NCBI GenBank assembly: GCA_948567375.1
Contig: OX419760.1
Location: 60,570,911 to 60,634,910 of the forward strand
Source of the DNA: Lunularia cruciata
Taxonomy: Eukaryota > Streptophyta > Marchantiopsida > Lunulariales > Lunulariaceae
Reading direction: 5' to 3'
Length of the DNA: 64,000 bases
Shown here piece by piece: positions 54,000 through 63,598 of this stretch (the first letter of the stretch is position 1; each line of letters begins with the position of its first letter). A program made the position numbers and the translations under genes. The notes under the pieces are model-generated. The model was not told where the DNA came from. It did not search any database and saw only the letters and a list, made by a program, of their open reading frames with translations.

Positions 54000-54860
54000 G
54001 CGCGTTTGTCTTCTTCCTTCTCTGCTTCTCTACTACCTTATTGAGCCAGTAAGGCCGTGAGGTACATTTATTGGTGATCTTTGTTTTCCAAAGTGATTTC
54101 TACCTACTCCTCTTTAGTACGCCTCTCCATGTTGTTCAAAGATTGCCTATATGAAGGCTGAGGGCCTCTTGAGAAATGAGCACAATAGTTGGTAGATATG
54201 TACCCAATACAACCACAATTGTTACAACGGCATTGTTCTCCTTGAGTTCTTGCTCCTTGTGAGACTCCATCTTCTTGTTCTTCTACTCGTCCATGCTCTC
54301 CTTAAAGTAGTCGTGCTCTTTGATCTCAGAATTGAAGGTTGCCCATTTCCATTGGTATTGGTCTACCCGTGTGTAGCATTTTTGCTCAATAATATTGAGG
54401 TGGAACTACTCTTTCACCTCCACCCAATGCTCCTACTATTCTCTATGCACAAGCAATGGCTTCAAATACCGTGTGAGGATTTTGCACCATGACTTTGTGG
54501 TGAATTGGCTCCTTCAACCTTCATTTGAAGTTGTCAAGAGCCTCTATTGGACTCATGTTGGTTATTGCGACTTGTAGATCCAAAAATGTCTCCACATACT
54601 TTTGTATGTTATTCTTTTGTCTCAATCTCCATAGTCAGATTCAGGCTATTTGCACGGAATCCACCGATTGGAAATACTTCAACAATCCTTCTTGCATTGC
54701 TGTCCATGTGACCTTCCTTCTCTCTACCAACATGGAATCATTCTCAAGCATTGTACCATGTGAGGGCTTTATTGCTCAAGTACCCACATGCAAATACACC
54801 TATAGCATGCCCCATGATCTCTATTGAGAACAATTGAAAATATCAATTCATTCTCAAGAT
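54000..54860 (-). pseudogene. C2 gag, broken
   Basis: It is collinear with C1 gag (20931-21753), including the region of the zinc knuckle near 54240-54190 and the MSPIEALDNFK-type helix near 54570-54520. Multiple stops. Confidence 0.6.
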
Positions 54861-55485
54861 CCAATTTTCCACTACTTTCATCGGACGCTACCCCTTGTAA
54901 GGCTCGATGTTGCAGGTCTTCTTCATCCAGAGTAGCAATGTGGCTTCATTGTTGATAGGATTTGTAGGCACAAGTGCCTCTCCAAGTACTTCAGACGTAG
55001 GTATTGGGTTTTTAGACGGCTCTTCTTCTTGCATTTCTTGAACATTCCTAAGGATTTGCACTTGACTTTGTAATGTCTCCATGGTCATCTTAATCTCTCA
55101 AAAGTTATTCAATATCCCTTGCATTCCTTACATTAGCTCTTGCAATTGCAGATCCATGGTTCCCACAACACTCAATTGCTAATGCCTACTTCAATACAGA
55201 GTCAATATAATCACTCTAGAAGGCACACAAACTATTGAAACTACCATCAGGACCTCAAAAGCTATCACTTGTTGATAATATTCCTCACCAAAATTCCTAA
55301 CCACAAAATCTCTAAACATTACTTTCAGTCTCATGACATAATGTATTCCTACTTGAGTGTTGAAAGGGAGAGGATTTGGGACATTCACATCCATAACATC
55401 ATAATAGAATGTGGATTGTCAAATCACACTCTTTGTCGTATACCACCATAGGTAGAATCACCAGGTTTGGTGAGTTCATCACCTT
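54861..55485 (-). pseudogene. C2 gag 5' part and leader
   Basis: Collinear with 29597-30240 of C1. Short minus-strand frames (55088-54888, 55394-55191) carry matching residues, such as MDVNVPNPLPFNTQVGIHYV. Confidence 0.5.
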
Positions 55486-55489
55486 GTCC

Positions 55490-56184
55490 TCTAACACCCA
55501 TTTGTGCATGTGTGTGGTATTGTGATATTTAGCTTGGTATTACAAGTACTTAAGAGATATTATTTATATAGAGATAAAGGATGGTTCTATATTAGTCATG
55601 GTTAGCTAAAGTTAGTCATAGCTAAGATAGATGGGCTAAACTTACTTTAGAGGAAGTAGAAAAGATGAGCACCACTATTTTGGATTTTAGTGTGTTGACT
55701 TGGTATTATTCCTAGGTGTTTGGCTTTGGGGAAAGAGTTGAGAACTCTTGGGCCCGCAAGCCTTTTTGTTTTGGATTCTTCTTTAGTCCAAGGATAGCCC
55801 ATGTGAAGGAATCCTTGCTTTAGTGGTTGGGTCAAGATAAGACCACATGCTTAGGGGAATATGCCCATGTGAATGGATATTCCTTTCTACTTTTTGACTT
55901 TACTTGACTTTTAGTCTAGTAACTTGAGTTACAACGGTAATTAGTAACTTTGGTACATAACTATTTCACAAGTATATAAACAAGGGGTGAGGAGGTACTC
56001 AACATCCTTTCATTTGCAACTATCTCTCTCTAATTGAGTTCTCTAGTGAGCAATGTCTTGATTCTTGGAGTGTTAGCCTTGGAGGAGTATGATGGAGTTG
56101 GGGTTCCTTGCCTTCTTAGTCCATGGTGCGCTACCATAATAGCCATCAGAGGTTCATCCTGAGTGAGAGACAGGCCGGCTCACA
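55490..56184 (+). repeat. A4 5' LTR (695 bp)
   Basis: It starts TCTAACACCC (TG changed to TC) and ends GCCGGCTCACA. A short GCTAAA-type insertion near 55635 explains the extra three bases. Confidence 0.92.
55973..55980 (+). promoter_or_regulatory. probable TATA box of A4 5' LTR
   Basis: TATATAAA in the same context as in A1 (CACAAG before, CAAGGGGTGAGG after). Confidence 0.55.
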
Positions 56185-56188
56185 TTTT

Positions 56189-56205
56189 TGGTTCCGTTGC
56201 CGGGA
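56189..56205 (+). other. A4 primer-binding site, tRNA-Asp-like
   Basis: TGGTTCCGTTGCCGGGA, four bases after the LTR, identical to A1. Confidence 0.6.
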
Positions 56206-56225
56206 CCTCTCTAGAAGGCAAGATA

Positions 56226-56396
56226 ATGTTCCGCGTCCAATTCTACATTAGGCAGAAGGAGGCTATGAGAGCTCACTTGGAGAGAACATTAGGAGAGGAG
56301 AGGGCTGAACTTATGTTAGAGAACCAAGATCCATTTGTATACACTGTAGTTCATTATGATGTCTTTGAGGTGATTTTGTACATCTTGTACACATGA
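56226..56396 (+). CDS. A4 leader ORF L1 (56 aa), unknown function
   Basis: Intact frame starting MFRVQFYIRQKEAMRAHLER. The conserved block reads DPFVYTVVHY (Pro to Thr compared with A2 and A3L) and ends YILYT. See L3 at 57521 for its related partner. Confidence 0.5.
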   Translation: MFRVQFYIRQKEAMRAHLERTLGEERAELMLENQDPFVYTVVHYDVFEVILYILYT

Positions 56397-57044
56397 GAGG
56401 AATTAGAGAGATTGTGTGAGGTGGATTGCAGATTTTGGGGATTAAGGTGATTTTGGGCAAAATCTCAAGTTTGAGATCTGGACTTGAGATTTCTACACAT
56501 GATAGCTTGGGTTATCTTTCAGTTAGCACACTTGAAATTGTTGAGAGAGCTTCTATGCGCACTGGGCTAGTATTTTTGAAAGTTGATAGGGTAAAGTGCT
56601 CCCGCAACTGCATGCTCTCTGGAAAATTGTACAGAGTCTGCCATTTCTTCAGTTTTGAGTGAATTGTCCTAAAAGTTTCCAAGAAACTTAAGTGCATTGT
56701 ATCCTACCTGGTGGCACAAAAATTAGAGAGAGATCGTTTTTTCCCAGGGCGTTATGAGTTTTTGAAGTGAGGGGGGTGGTTTTCAGACCAAATCTGAAAT
56801 ATGGGTGCTGAATAGAAAGGTGTCTAGGCCAAATGGCTCTATGTAAAGATCTGAAATTTTGCATGGAGGGACGCCCTAGAGTTGTGATCAAGTGTGGAAA
56901 ATTTCAGAGGACTGTGACATATTGGTTGGGAGATTTGGGTGACATTGTGAGGAAGGGTCAATTCTGCAGAGTGGAGATCTCATGCATGAGAAGTTTGAGA
57001 TCAACAAAAAGCATGTTTGAGTGTTTAGATTCATCTTGGGGAAC
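56397..57044 (+). other. A4 leader spacer between L1 and L2
   Basis: About 650 bp collinear with A1. Short frames only. AG and GT signals exist, but no splice structure can be supported from sequence alone. Confidence 0.45.
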
Positions 57045-57518
57045 ATGGAGAGTCATCAAGAGTGGAAATTGAGATTATGCAAGGTTCCCCAAGGGTTTGA
57101 GGTGATTGTAGGGGTGGATTTGAGGAAAAGAGAGTTTACAATAGAATTTGAAGAGAGTGTTGAGAGGATCCAAAAACCTACACCACTTGGAGGAAAGAGT
57201 GAGTCTAAGTGCTTTCTATGTGGAGAGAAGGGACATAAGGCAAGTTCATGTCCATTGACCTTTGAGAGCAAGAGATTGACGGAAAGGAGAGGCTTACTTG
57301 ACTTGGGTTTGCATGTTGGACCTTCTTCACCAAGATTGGGAGGGAGAAGATCTAAGACCAAGGAGTTGTGTGAGGTTTGTGGAGTTGAAGGACTTCCAAA
57401 AGGACATGAGTGTAGTGGAGTAAAAGCACTTTTGGAAACTTTGGTGAAGGATCTTGGAGAGAGTCTTAGTACAGCTACAGAAATACTACCACCTTCATCA
57501 GCTAGTTCTCAAGATTAG
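57045..57518 (+). CDS. A4 leader ORF L2 (157 aa), CCHC zinc-knuckle protein
   Basis: MESHQEWKLRLCKVPQGFEV start, chosen because A1 opens at the same Met; an upstream in-frame ATG at 57021 exists only through an extra G in A4. It keeps the knuckle KCFLCGEKGHKASSCP and the second cluster LCEVCGVEGLPKGHEC, and ends in a serine-rich tail. It is nearly identical to A1 L2, which implies no disabling change since the copies split, though both are young. Confidence 0.6.
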   Translation: MESHQEWKLRLCKVPQGFEVIVGVDLRKREFTIEFEESVERIQKPTPLGGKSESKCFLCGEKGHKASSCPLTFESKRLTERRGLLDLGLHVGPSSPRLGGRRSKTKELCEVCGVEGLPKGHECSGVKALLETLVKDLGESLSTATEILPPSSASSQD

Positions 57519-57520
57519 TG

Positions 57521-57685
57521 ATGGAGATATTCTTTCAACTTATGGATAAACTATCCATGAGAGTTAGATTAATATGCACTCTAGGATTTGATGTTGCTAT
57601 AGAAATCTTGGAGCAACCTGAACCTTTTGTTTTCCCTAGAGTGGATTATTCTCAGATGGTGTTAGTCATGTATATACTCTATTAG
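57521..57685 (+). CDS. A4 leader ORF L3 (54 aa), paralogue of L1
   Basis: ATG two bases after the L2 stop. MEIFFQLMDKLSMRVRLICT, then TLGFDVAIEILEQ, PEPFVFPRVDY and VMYILY. It ends 70 bases before the gag ATG, across a purine-rich stretch (57686-57755). Confidence 0.55.
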   Translation: MEIFFQLMDKLSMRVRLICTLGFDVAIEILEQPEPFVFPRVDYSQMVLVMYILY

Positions 57686-57755
57686 TAATAGAGTGAGAGA
57701 AAAGAAAAGAGGAAAAAAAAAATTTGAGAGAAAAGAAAGATAGTGAGAGGTTAAG

Positions 57756-60608
57756 ATGGGGAAACTTCCGGTTTTCTTTGGCAAGGATGGAGAAGATGTG
57801 GAGGCCTTTGTGAGAGACTTCAAGAGAGCTTGCATAGGAAACAATGAGAGGAGGAAGAATGAGTGGGCCTCATTATTACCTGATTTCTTTGAGGATGCAA
57901 CACTTACATGGTATGAGTCAGAATACCAAAAGAGAGAGAGGAGAGAGGGGGAAGAGGAGTCTTGGGAGACTTTGACTTCAGCACTCATTGAGAACTTTCT
58001 TCCTGATGAGAGTTATGAGAAATTGATGAGTGAGGTTACATTTCTCAAGCAAGGAGATGGAGAGAAAGTGAGAGTCTATGTGGAAAGAGTGGAAAAATTG
58101 GAGTCCAAATTTCGCATAGTGTTGAGGAAGGGTGGGGATGATGTGGAGACTACAATGATTGGCATACGGGCCATGCTCACCAAGAATTTTGTGGGAGGAT
58201 TGAGACCACAAATTAGAAGCAAGGTGAGATATGAGAAACCTTCTTCCAAGGTTGAAGCTATCAAGATCGCAATTCGTATGGAGGAGAGTTTGGAAGGGGA
58301 TGAGAGTGATTTGGTGGTGAAGGAGGTTGTGCATCCTCCTCAAGGCTACAAGTATGGTGGAACTTCTGATACTTTGGTGACAAGGGTTGCACCACAAGTA
58401 GTAGTTGCTCTAGTTCTTGCACCTCCACCAAAAGATCCACTCCAAACCATCACAGAACAACCTGCGGATCTCAAGATCAATGTGGTGCAATTATGGGAGA
58501 AGAGAGAGGTGGATCAGAATGTAGGGAGAGGGCCTAGCAGTTATGGAAACCATCCATATAGAGGAGGCCAACCAGCCAACAATTTCAATGATAGAAATTG
58601 TTTTGGTTGTGGAGGAAGAGGCCATATCCAAAGGAATTGCCCAAATTCCACTTACCATGGAGGAAGGGGTTATGAGGGAGCCAATAGAGGGAAAGAGGGA
58701 GGTAGTGAAACCCAAATGGCTCCTAATCCCAACAAAGGTAAGGGGATAGCATCCATAGATGTGGTTGAGAGCAAGTATGAGAAGGGAGAGTGCTCAAACT
58801 CCAAGGGTCCTAATTTGGAGCTTTTGGCACAAGAGAAGAAGAGAGCTCGTTTTGCAGAGGATGTTCACTCTTCTCAAGGATTTACTTCAAGCAAGGATAC
58901 TCCTATGTCTACTAGGAGCACTCGCACCTCAACACCATCAACAACAAAGACTCCAAGGAAGAAGTTGGGGATGGAGGACTTCTTGATCTCCAAGCAACAA
59001 TGGAACTACAATGTGTTGGAGGATGTTGGTAGTCACAAGGCTAACATCACAGTGGGTCAATTAATTGCTTTGAACCCTACCTTGAGAAAGGAGCTTAGAG
59101 GTGGTTTGAGTTCTACAAGGAGCAAGAAGAACAAGAAGGCAAAAGTTCCAGTATCAATGGGGGTGGTGGATGCCAAGTCAGCACCATGGGAGGCTTGTGA
59201 ATATGCCTCCAAGATTGATGTGAGAGTGAATGGTCACAACATCAAGGATGCATTGGTTGATGGAGGATCAGCAGTGAATGCTATGTCAGAAAGGTTGATG
59301 AAGAAGTTGGGTATGATACCCTCAAGAGCTTCAACATTTGTGGTGAGCATGGCAAACAAGCAACAAGTTCGACCAGTAGGAGTGATGGATAAAGTGGTAG
59401 TTTCAGTTATGGGAGTTCAAAATCTCATGAGTTTCCAAGTCTTGAAGGATTCAAGCTATGACTTACTTCTTGGGAGGCCATGGTTGAGAGCAGCACGCAC
59501 AACTGATCGATGGCACAAAGGGTACTTAAGGATTGGGCCATCAAACCATAGAGTCACTGTTCCTGTGACTAACACCACCAACACTTCACATTCAGATACC
59601 CCATCTTCTGATTATTGGGAATCTGATTTTGAAGGAGGAGCTTCAGGTGTGGACACAAGCATGGAAGAGGAGACTTCCACAGAGGAGGATGAATTTGAAT
59701 CTGATTCAGATGTGTATCCTTTGTGTGCTATGGATTTTGCACCTAAGCCAGAGGTTTTGAAGGACCCAGATAAATCACCATTGACACTTGAGGAGGTAGA
59801 GAGAAGGTTATCTACCCTCAAGTATGGCCCAAATGTTACCAAGGAGGAGAAGGTGAGATTTGAGGAGATTTTCCGCAAGTTCATCCATGTGTTTGCTTTT
59901 AGTTACAAGGATTTGAAGGAAGTCACCTTGGAGGAGCACAAGATAGAGGTGGAGTCACATGCAAGACTAGTCCGCCAAAAGCAACGTCGCATTAGCCCAC
60001 CAATATCTTTGGTTGTGAAGGAGGAGATTGATAAGCTCAAGGAGGCTGGATTTATCTTTGAGGTGGAGAATTCAGAATGGGTGTCTCCAATTGTCATTGT
60101 GAAGAAAAATAATGGCAAGCTTCGGGTATATGTGGATTACAAGAAGCTCAATGCTGTTACCAAGAAGGACTACTACCCATTGCCATTCATTGATGAGATC
60201 TTGGAGGAGGTTGCAGGTCATGAGAGGTACAGTTTTGGAGATGGTTATAGTGGATATAACCAAATCAAGATTGCACCAAAGCATCAACAACTCACCACAT
60301 TCACCACACCTTGGGGAACTTATGCTTTCAAGGTCATGCCTTTTGGGCTTTGCAATGCTCCAGCCACATTCCAACGGTTCATGAACAAGGTATTTGAACC
60401 TTTCATTGGGAAATTTGTGAGAGATTTCATTGATGACTTTTGTGTCTATGGGAGCAAGGAGGAGCACTTTGAGCACCTAATCAAAGTCTTGCAACGCTTG
60501 GATGAGGCAAATGCATCACTCAACCCAGAGAAGTGCATTTTTGGATGTGAAGATGGTCTACTTTTGGGGCACATCATCTCCAAGGATGGAATAGCAGTTG
60601 ATCCTTAG
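57756..60608 (+). CDS. A4 Gag-protease-RT (950-aa open frame)
   Basis: Start MGKLPVFFGKDGEDVEAFVR, the first ATG of the frame after the purine-rich leader. Residues 1-190: Gag (retrotransposon gag fold, FVRDFKRACIGNNERR, TWYESEYQKRE). About residue 281: intact CCHC knuckle NCFGCGGRGHIQRNCP. Residues 300-480: basic Ser/Thr-rich linker. About residue 501: protease DALVDGGSAVNAMSERLM, with DLLLGRPWLRAARTTD as the flap-end motif. Residues 610-660: acidic Ser-rich spacer. RT from about 740: WVSPIVIVKKNNGKLRVYVD, FGDGYSGYNQIKIAP, VMPFGLCNAPATFQRF and FIDDFCVYG near 891. The frame stops at TAG in the RT connection; the pol frame continues beyond it without shift. One continuous Gag-Pol frame is usual for this type of element. 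Confidence 0.9.
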   Translation: MGKLPVFFGKDGEDVEAFVRDFKRACIGNNERRKNEWASLLPDFFEDATLTWYESEYQKRERREGEEESWETLTSALIENFLPDESYEKLMSEVTFLKQGDGEKVRVYVERVEKLESKFRIVLRKGGDDVETTMIGIRAMLTKNFVGGLRPQIRSKVRYEKPSSKVEAIKIAIRMEESLEGDESDLVVKEVVHPPQGYKYGGTSDTLVTRVAPQVVVALVLAPPPKDPLQTITEQPADLKINVVQLWEKREVDQNVGRGPSSYGNHPYRGGQPANNFNDRNCFGCGGRGHIQRNCPNSTYHGGRGYEGANRGKEGGSETQMAPNPNKGKGIASIDVVESKYEKGECSNSKGPNLELLAQEKKRARFAEDVHSSQGFTSSKDTPMSTRSTRTSTPSTTKTPRKKLGMEDFLISKQQWNYNVLEDVGSHKANITVGQLIALNPTLRKELRGGLSSTRSKKNKKAKVPVSMGVVDAKSAPWEACEYASKIDVRVNGHNIKDALVDGGSAVNAMSERLMKKLGMIPSRASTFVVSMANKQQVRPVGVMDKVVVSVMGVQNLMSFQVLKDSSYDLLLGRPWLRAARTTDRWHKGYLRIGPSNHRVTVPVTNTTNTSHSDTPSSDYWESDFEGGASGVDTSMEEETSTEEDEFESDSDVYPLCAMDFAPKPEVLKDPDKSPLTLEEVERRLSTLKYGPNVTKEEKVRFEEIFRKFIHVFAFSYKDLKEVTLEEHKIEVESHARLVRQKQRRISPPISLVVKEEIDKLKEAGFIFEVENSEWVSPIVIVKKNNGKLRVYVDYKKLNAVTKKDYYPLPFIDEILEEVAGHERYSFGDGYSGYNQIKIAPKHQQLTTFTTPWGTYAFKVMPFGLCNAPATFQRFMNKVFEPFIGKFVRDFIDDFCVYGSKEEHFEHLIKVLQRLDEANASLNPEKCIFGCEDGLLLGHIISKDGIAVDP

Positions 60609-60611
60609 AAG

Positions 60612-62138
60612 GTGAGGAAAATCTCAGACCTTCCATTCCCTTCAAGCTTGACAAAGTTACGCCAATTCTTAAGAATGGTTGGGTACTATAAGAGGTTCAT
60701 CTCCTCATTTTCCAACAAGGCTTATGCATTGACCATCTACATGAAGAAGGGTGTAGATTACATGGTGATTTTGGAAGACAAGGAGGCTCTCAAAGCTTTT
60801 GAGGAGCTCAAGCAATCCCTTGTTGTAGCTCCAATTCTTGCTAAACCTGATTGGAGTAAGCCTTTCATCCTCTACACTGATGCTTCTATTGTAGCTATAG
60901 GATGCACTCTTAGTCAATTAGACCAAGATGGGCATGATCATCCAATAGCTTATGCTAGTAGGCAGATGGTTTCAGCAGAGAAGAACTACTCTGTCATAGA
61001 GAGAGAAGGGTTGGCAGTGATCTTTGGTCTCAAGAAGTTTAGACACTACTTGATTGGATGGAAAGCCACAATTATCACGGATCACAAGGCTTTGAAGTAC
61101 ATCTTCAACAAGCCTAATGTTGAAGGGAGACTAGCAAGGTGGATGATTCTCTTGTCTAAGTATGACTACACAATTGAGGATAGGCGAGGAAAGAAACATG
61201 CAAATGCTGATTTGTTATCTAGAGCCTATGATCATGATGGAGATGAGCCAGTAGATGATTCCTTCCCGGATGAGGAGCTCATGACAATCTCAGTCACTCA
61301 AGAGGTTCCAATGGAGTACAAGGAGATTGTGGATTTTGTGACAAGAGGTAACTATCCAGAAGGGATGCATGCTAGGGAGAGGAAGGCCCTTGCAGCAAGA
61401 TCTAGACCTTACACAATGGTGGAGGATATTCTTTTTCACCAAGGAGCAGATGGTCTACTTCGAAGAGCAGTGGGTAAGGAAGAGTCTATCCTACTCATAA
61501 AGGAGTTTCATGAAGGTTTAGTATGTGGAGAACACTTTGCAGGAAAGGTGACTGCTTTCAAGATTCTAGATGCAGGTTACCATTGGAGAGGGATTTTCAA
61601 GGATTGTCTTGATTATTGCAAAACTTGTCATGTTTGTCAAGCTTTTTCTAGAAAGTCTACATCCACTCCACCACTTAGATCAATTCCATTGCTAGGACCC
61701 TTTGAGAAGTGGGGAATTGATTTTGTAGGACCTCTCAATAGAACCCCAAGGAACAACCGGTACATTGTGGTAGTTACTGATTACCTTACCAAGTGGGTTG
61801 AGGCTAGACCATTGAGGGACAAGAATGAAGATGAAGTGGGTAGATTTCTTTATGAACGCATTATCACTAGGTTTGGATGCCCTTTGGAGTTGGTTTCTGA
61901 TAGAGGAGGAGAGTTTACAGGAAGCATTACTACAGCCATGCTACGACATTTCTCTATCACACATAGAGTAACTACATCCTATAAGCCAAATTCCAATGGC
62001 TTGGCAGAGAGAACCAATCAGACCTTGTGCATGATGTTGGCCAAAGATGCAGAAATGGAGGGGGCTAAACATCATTGGGACAAGAGGATTCATGCAGTTT
62101 TGTGGGAGTATAGGACAACCATGAAGACTTCCACTTGA
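60612..62138 (+). CDS. A4 RNase H-integrase (508-aa open segment, after in-frame TAG)
   Basis: In register with the Gag-RT frame. RNase H: FILYTDASIVAIGCTL near residue 90, IEREGLAVIFGLKKFRHYL, IITDHKALKYIF. Integrase: EFHEGLVCGEHFAG (Gly to Glu next to the zinc His) and CLDYCKTCHVCQAF near 298-345; D near 369 (IDFVGPLNR), D near 429 (VSDRGGEFTG), E near 464 (NGLAERTNQTL). It ends at TGA where A1 and A2 have GGA. Confidence 0.88.
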   Translation: MRKISDLPFPSSLTKLRQFLRMVGYYKRFISSFSNKAYALTIYMKKGVDYMVILEDKEALKAFEELKQSLVVAPILAKPDWSKPFILYTDASIVAIGCTLSQLDQDGHDHPIAYASRQMVSAEKNYSVIEREGLAVIFGLKKFRHYLIGWKATIITDHKALKYIFNKPNVEGRLARWMILLSKYDYTIEDRRGKKHANADLLSRAYDHDGDEPVDDSFPDEELMTISVTQEVPMEYKEIVDFVTRGNYPEGMHARERKALAARSRPYTMVEDILFHQGADGLLRRAVGKEESILLIKEFHEGLVCGEHFAGKVTAFKILDAGYHWRGIFKDCLDYCKTCHVCQAFSRKSTSTPPLRSIPLLGPFEKWGIDFVGPLNRTPRNNRYIVVVTDYLTKWVEARPLRDKNEDEVGRFLYERIITRFGCPLELVSDRGGEFTGSITTAMLRHFSITHRVTTSYKPNSNGLAERTNQTLCMMLAKDAEMEGAKHHWDKRIHAVLWEYRTTMKTST

Positions 62139-62153
62139 TATTCTCCATTCCAA

Positions 62154-62582
62154 TTGGTGTATGGTATTGAGTCTACCTTACCTATTCACTTTGATCTTCC
62201 TACCTTCCAAAGCATTCATAGGAGATTGAAGAAAGCACAAGGAAGTGATGCAGAGAAGTCAAGGAAGGATCAACTCATGGAGTTGGAAGAGGCAAGAGTA
62301 GTTGCTATGGTTCGAGTGGAGCAAGCCCAAAGGAAACAAAAGGAGAGCTATGACAAGAGGCAAGGCAAGAAGAAGGTGGAGCCTTTCAAAGAAGGTGATT
62401 GGGTAATGTTGTTTGATTCCATTCGATTCAAGAGAGTGCAAAAGAAGTTTTTGCCTAAGTACTTTGGACCTTTCATAGTAGAGAAGGTGTGGGGAAATTA
62501 CACTTATGATCTCAAGGAGTTGGGAGGAAGACACTTTGATAGGATTAACCATGATAAGTTGAAGATGTACCATAGAAGGTAG
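62154..62582 (+). pseudogene. A4 integrase C-terminus (142 aa) after in-frame TGA
   Basis: Same frame as above. Coiled-coil-like segment (EEARVVAMVRVEQAQRKQKE), VEPFKEGDWVMLFDSIRFKR, GPF motif FLPKYFGPFIVEKVWGNYTY, and end DKLKMYHRR. The separate Met is unlikely to be a real start. Confidence 0.82.
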
Positions 62583-62589
62583 AGAGACC

Positions 62590-62611
62590 TTCACTTTGAG
62601 GACAAAGTGAA
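62590..62611 (+). other. A4 hairpin next to the 3' LTR
   Basis: TTCACTTTG-AGGA-CAAAGTGAA, the same as in A1. GGGGGTAAA directly precedes the LTR as probable polypurine tract. Confidence 0.6.
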
Positions 62612-62630
62612 AACTTAGTCCGGGGGTAAA

Positions 62631-63322
62631 TGTAACACCCATTTGTGCATGTGTGTGGTATTGTGATATTTAGCTTGGTATTACAAGTACTTAAGAGATA
62701 TTATTTATATAGAGATAAAGGATGGTTCTATATTAGTCATGGTTAGCTAAAGTTAGTCATAGCTAAGATAGATGGGACCTTACTTTAGAGGAAGTAGAAA
62801 AGATGAGCACCACTATTTTGGATTTTAGTGTGTTGACTTGGTATTATTCCTAGGTGTTTGGCTTTGGGGAAAGAGTTGAGAACTCTTGGGCCCGCAAGCC
62901 TTTTTGTTTTGGATTCTTCTTTAGTCCAAGGATAGCCCATGTGAAGGAATCCTTGCTTTAGTGGTTGGGTCAAGATAAGACCACATGCTTAGGAGAATAT
63001 GCCCATGTGAATGGATATTCCTTTCTACTTTTTGACTTTACTTGACTTTTAGTCTAGTAACTTGAGTTACAACGGTAATTAGTAACTTTGGTACATAACT
63101 ATTTCACAAGTATATAAACAAGGGGTGAGGAGGTACTCAGCATCCTTTCATTTGCAACTATCTCTCTCTCATTGAGTTCTCTAGTGAGCAATGTCTTGAG
63201 TCTTGGAGTGTTAGCCTTGGAGGAGTATGATGGAGTTGGGGTTCCTTGCCTTCTTAGTCCATGGTGCGCTACCATAATAGCCATCAGAGGTTCATCCTGA
63301 GTGAGAGACAGGCCGGCTCACA
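62631..63322 (+). repeat. A4 3' LTR (692 bp)
   Basis: Starts TGTAACACCC and ends GGCTCACA, followed by GTCC. Confidence 0.92.
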
Positions 63323-63326
63323 GTCC

Positions 63327-63585
63327 ATGAATTCTACTCCAAAGTGATAAACTAGCAATACTCTCATTTGCTCACGTTGGATGTATATAACCTTGATGTG
63401 GAATGGATTCAAGAATGGAAAGCTAGGTGCAGGAAATTGTCCTCTCGGTGCATCCCATCCTATCCGCTCTCTATAGTCCTTCCTAAGTCTAGCAATTACT
63501 CTATGTTCTCCACCTCAAATTATTCAGTTTCAATAGTTTGTGTTCTTCCAAGAGGGGTGGTCCACTCTCTTGGACTAAAACACTC
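63327..63585 (-). other. C2 leader between A4 and the primer site
   Basis: Collinear with 30270-30528 of C1 (ATGAATTCTAC-CCAAAGTGATAAACTAGC). No gene. Confidence 0.6.
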
Positions 63586-63597
63586 GCTCGGATACCA
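63586..63597 (-). other. C2 primer-binding site, tRNA-iMet with one change
   Basis: The minus strand reads TGGTATCCGAGC, one base different from the standard TGGTATCAGAGC. Confidence 0.75.
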
Positions 63598-63598
63598 T

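Larger units (their letters stand above)
55490..63322 (+). mobile_element. Family-A element A4, full length, most intact copy
   Basis: LTRs 55490-56184 and 62631-63322; GTCC flanks both ends (55486-55489 and 63323-63326), a perfect 4-bp duplication. Length is 7.83 kb. The LTRs differ at about six or seven sites by eye. The leader ORFs are intact, and gag-pol is one frame from 57756 to 62582 interrupted only by TAG at 60606 and TGA at 62136. Confidence 0.93.
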
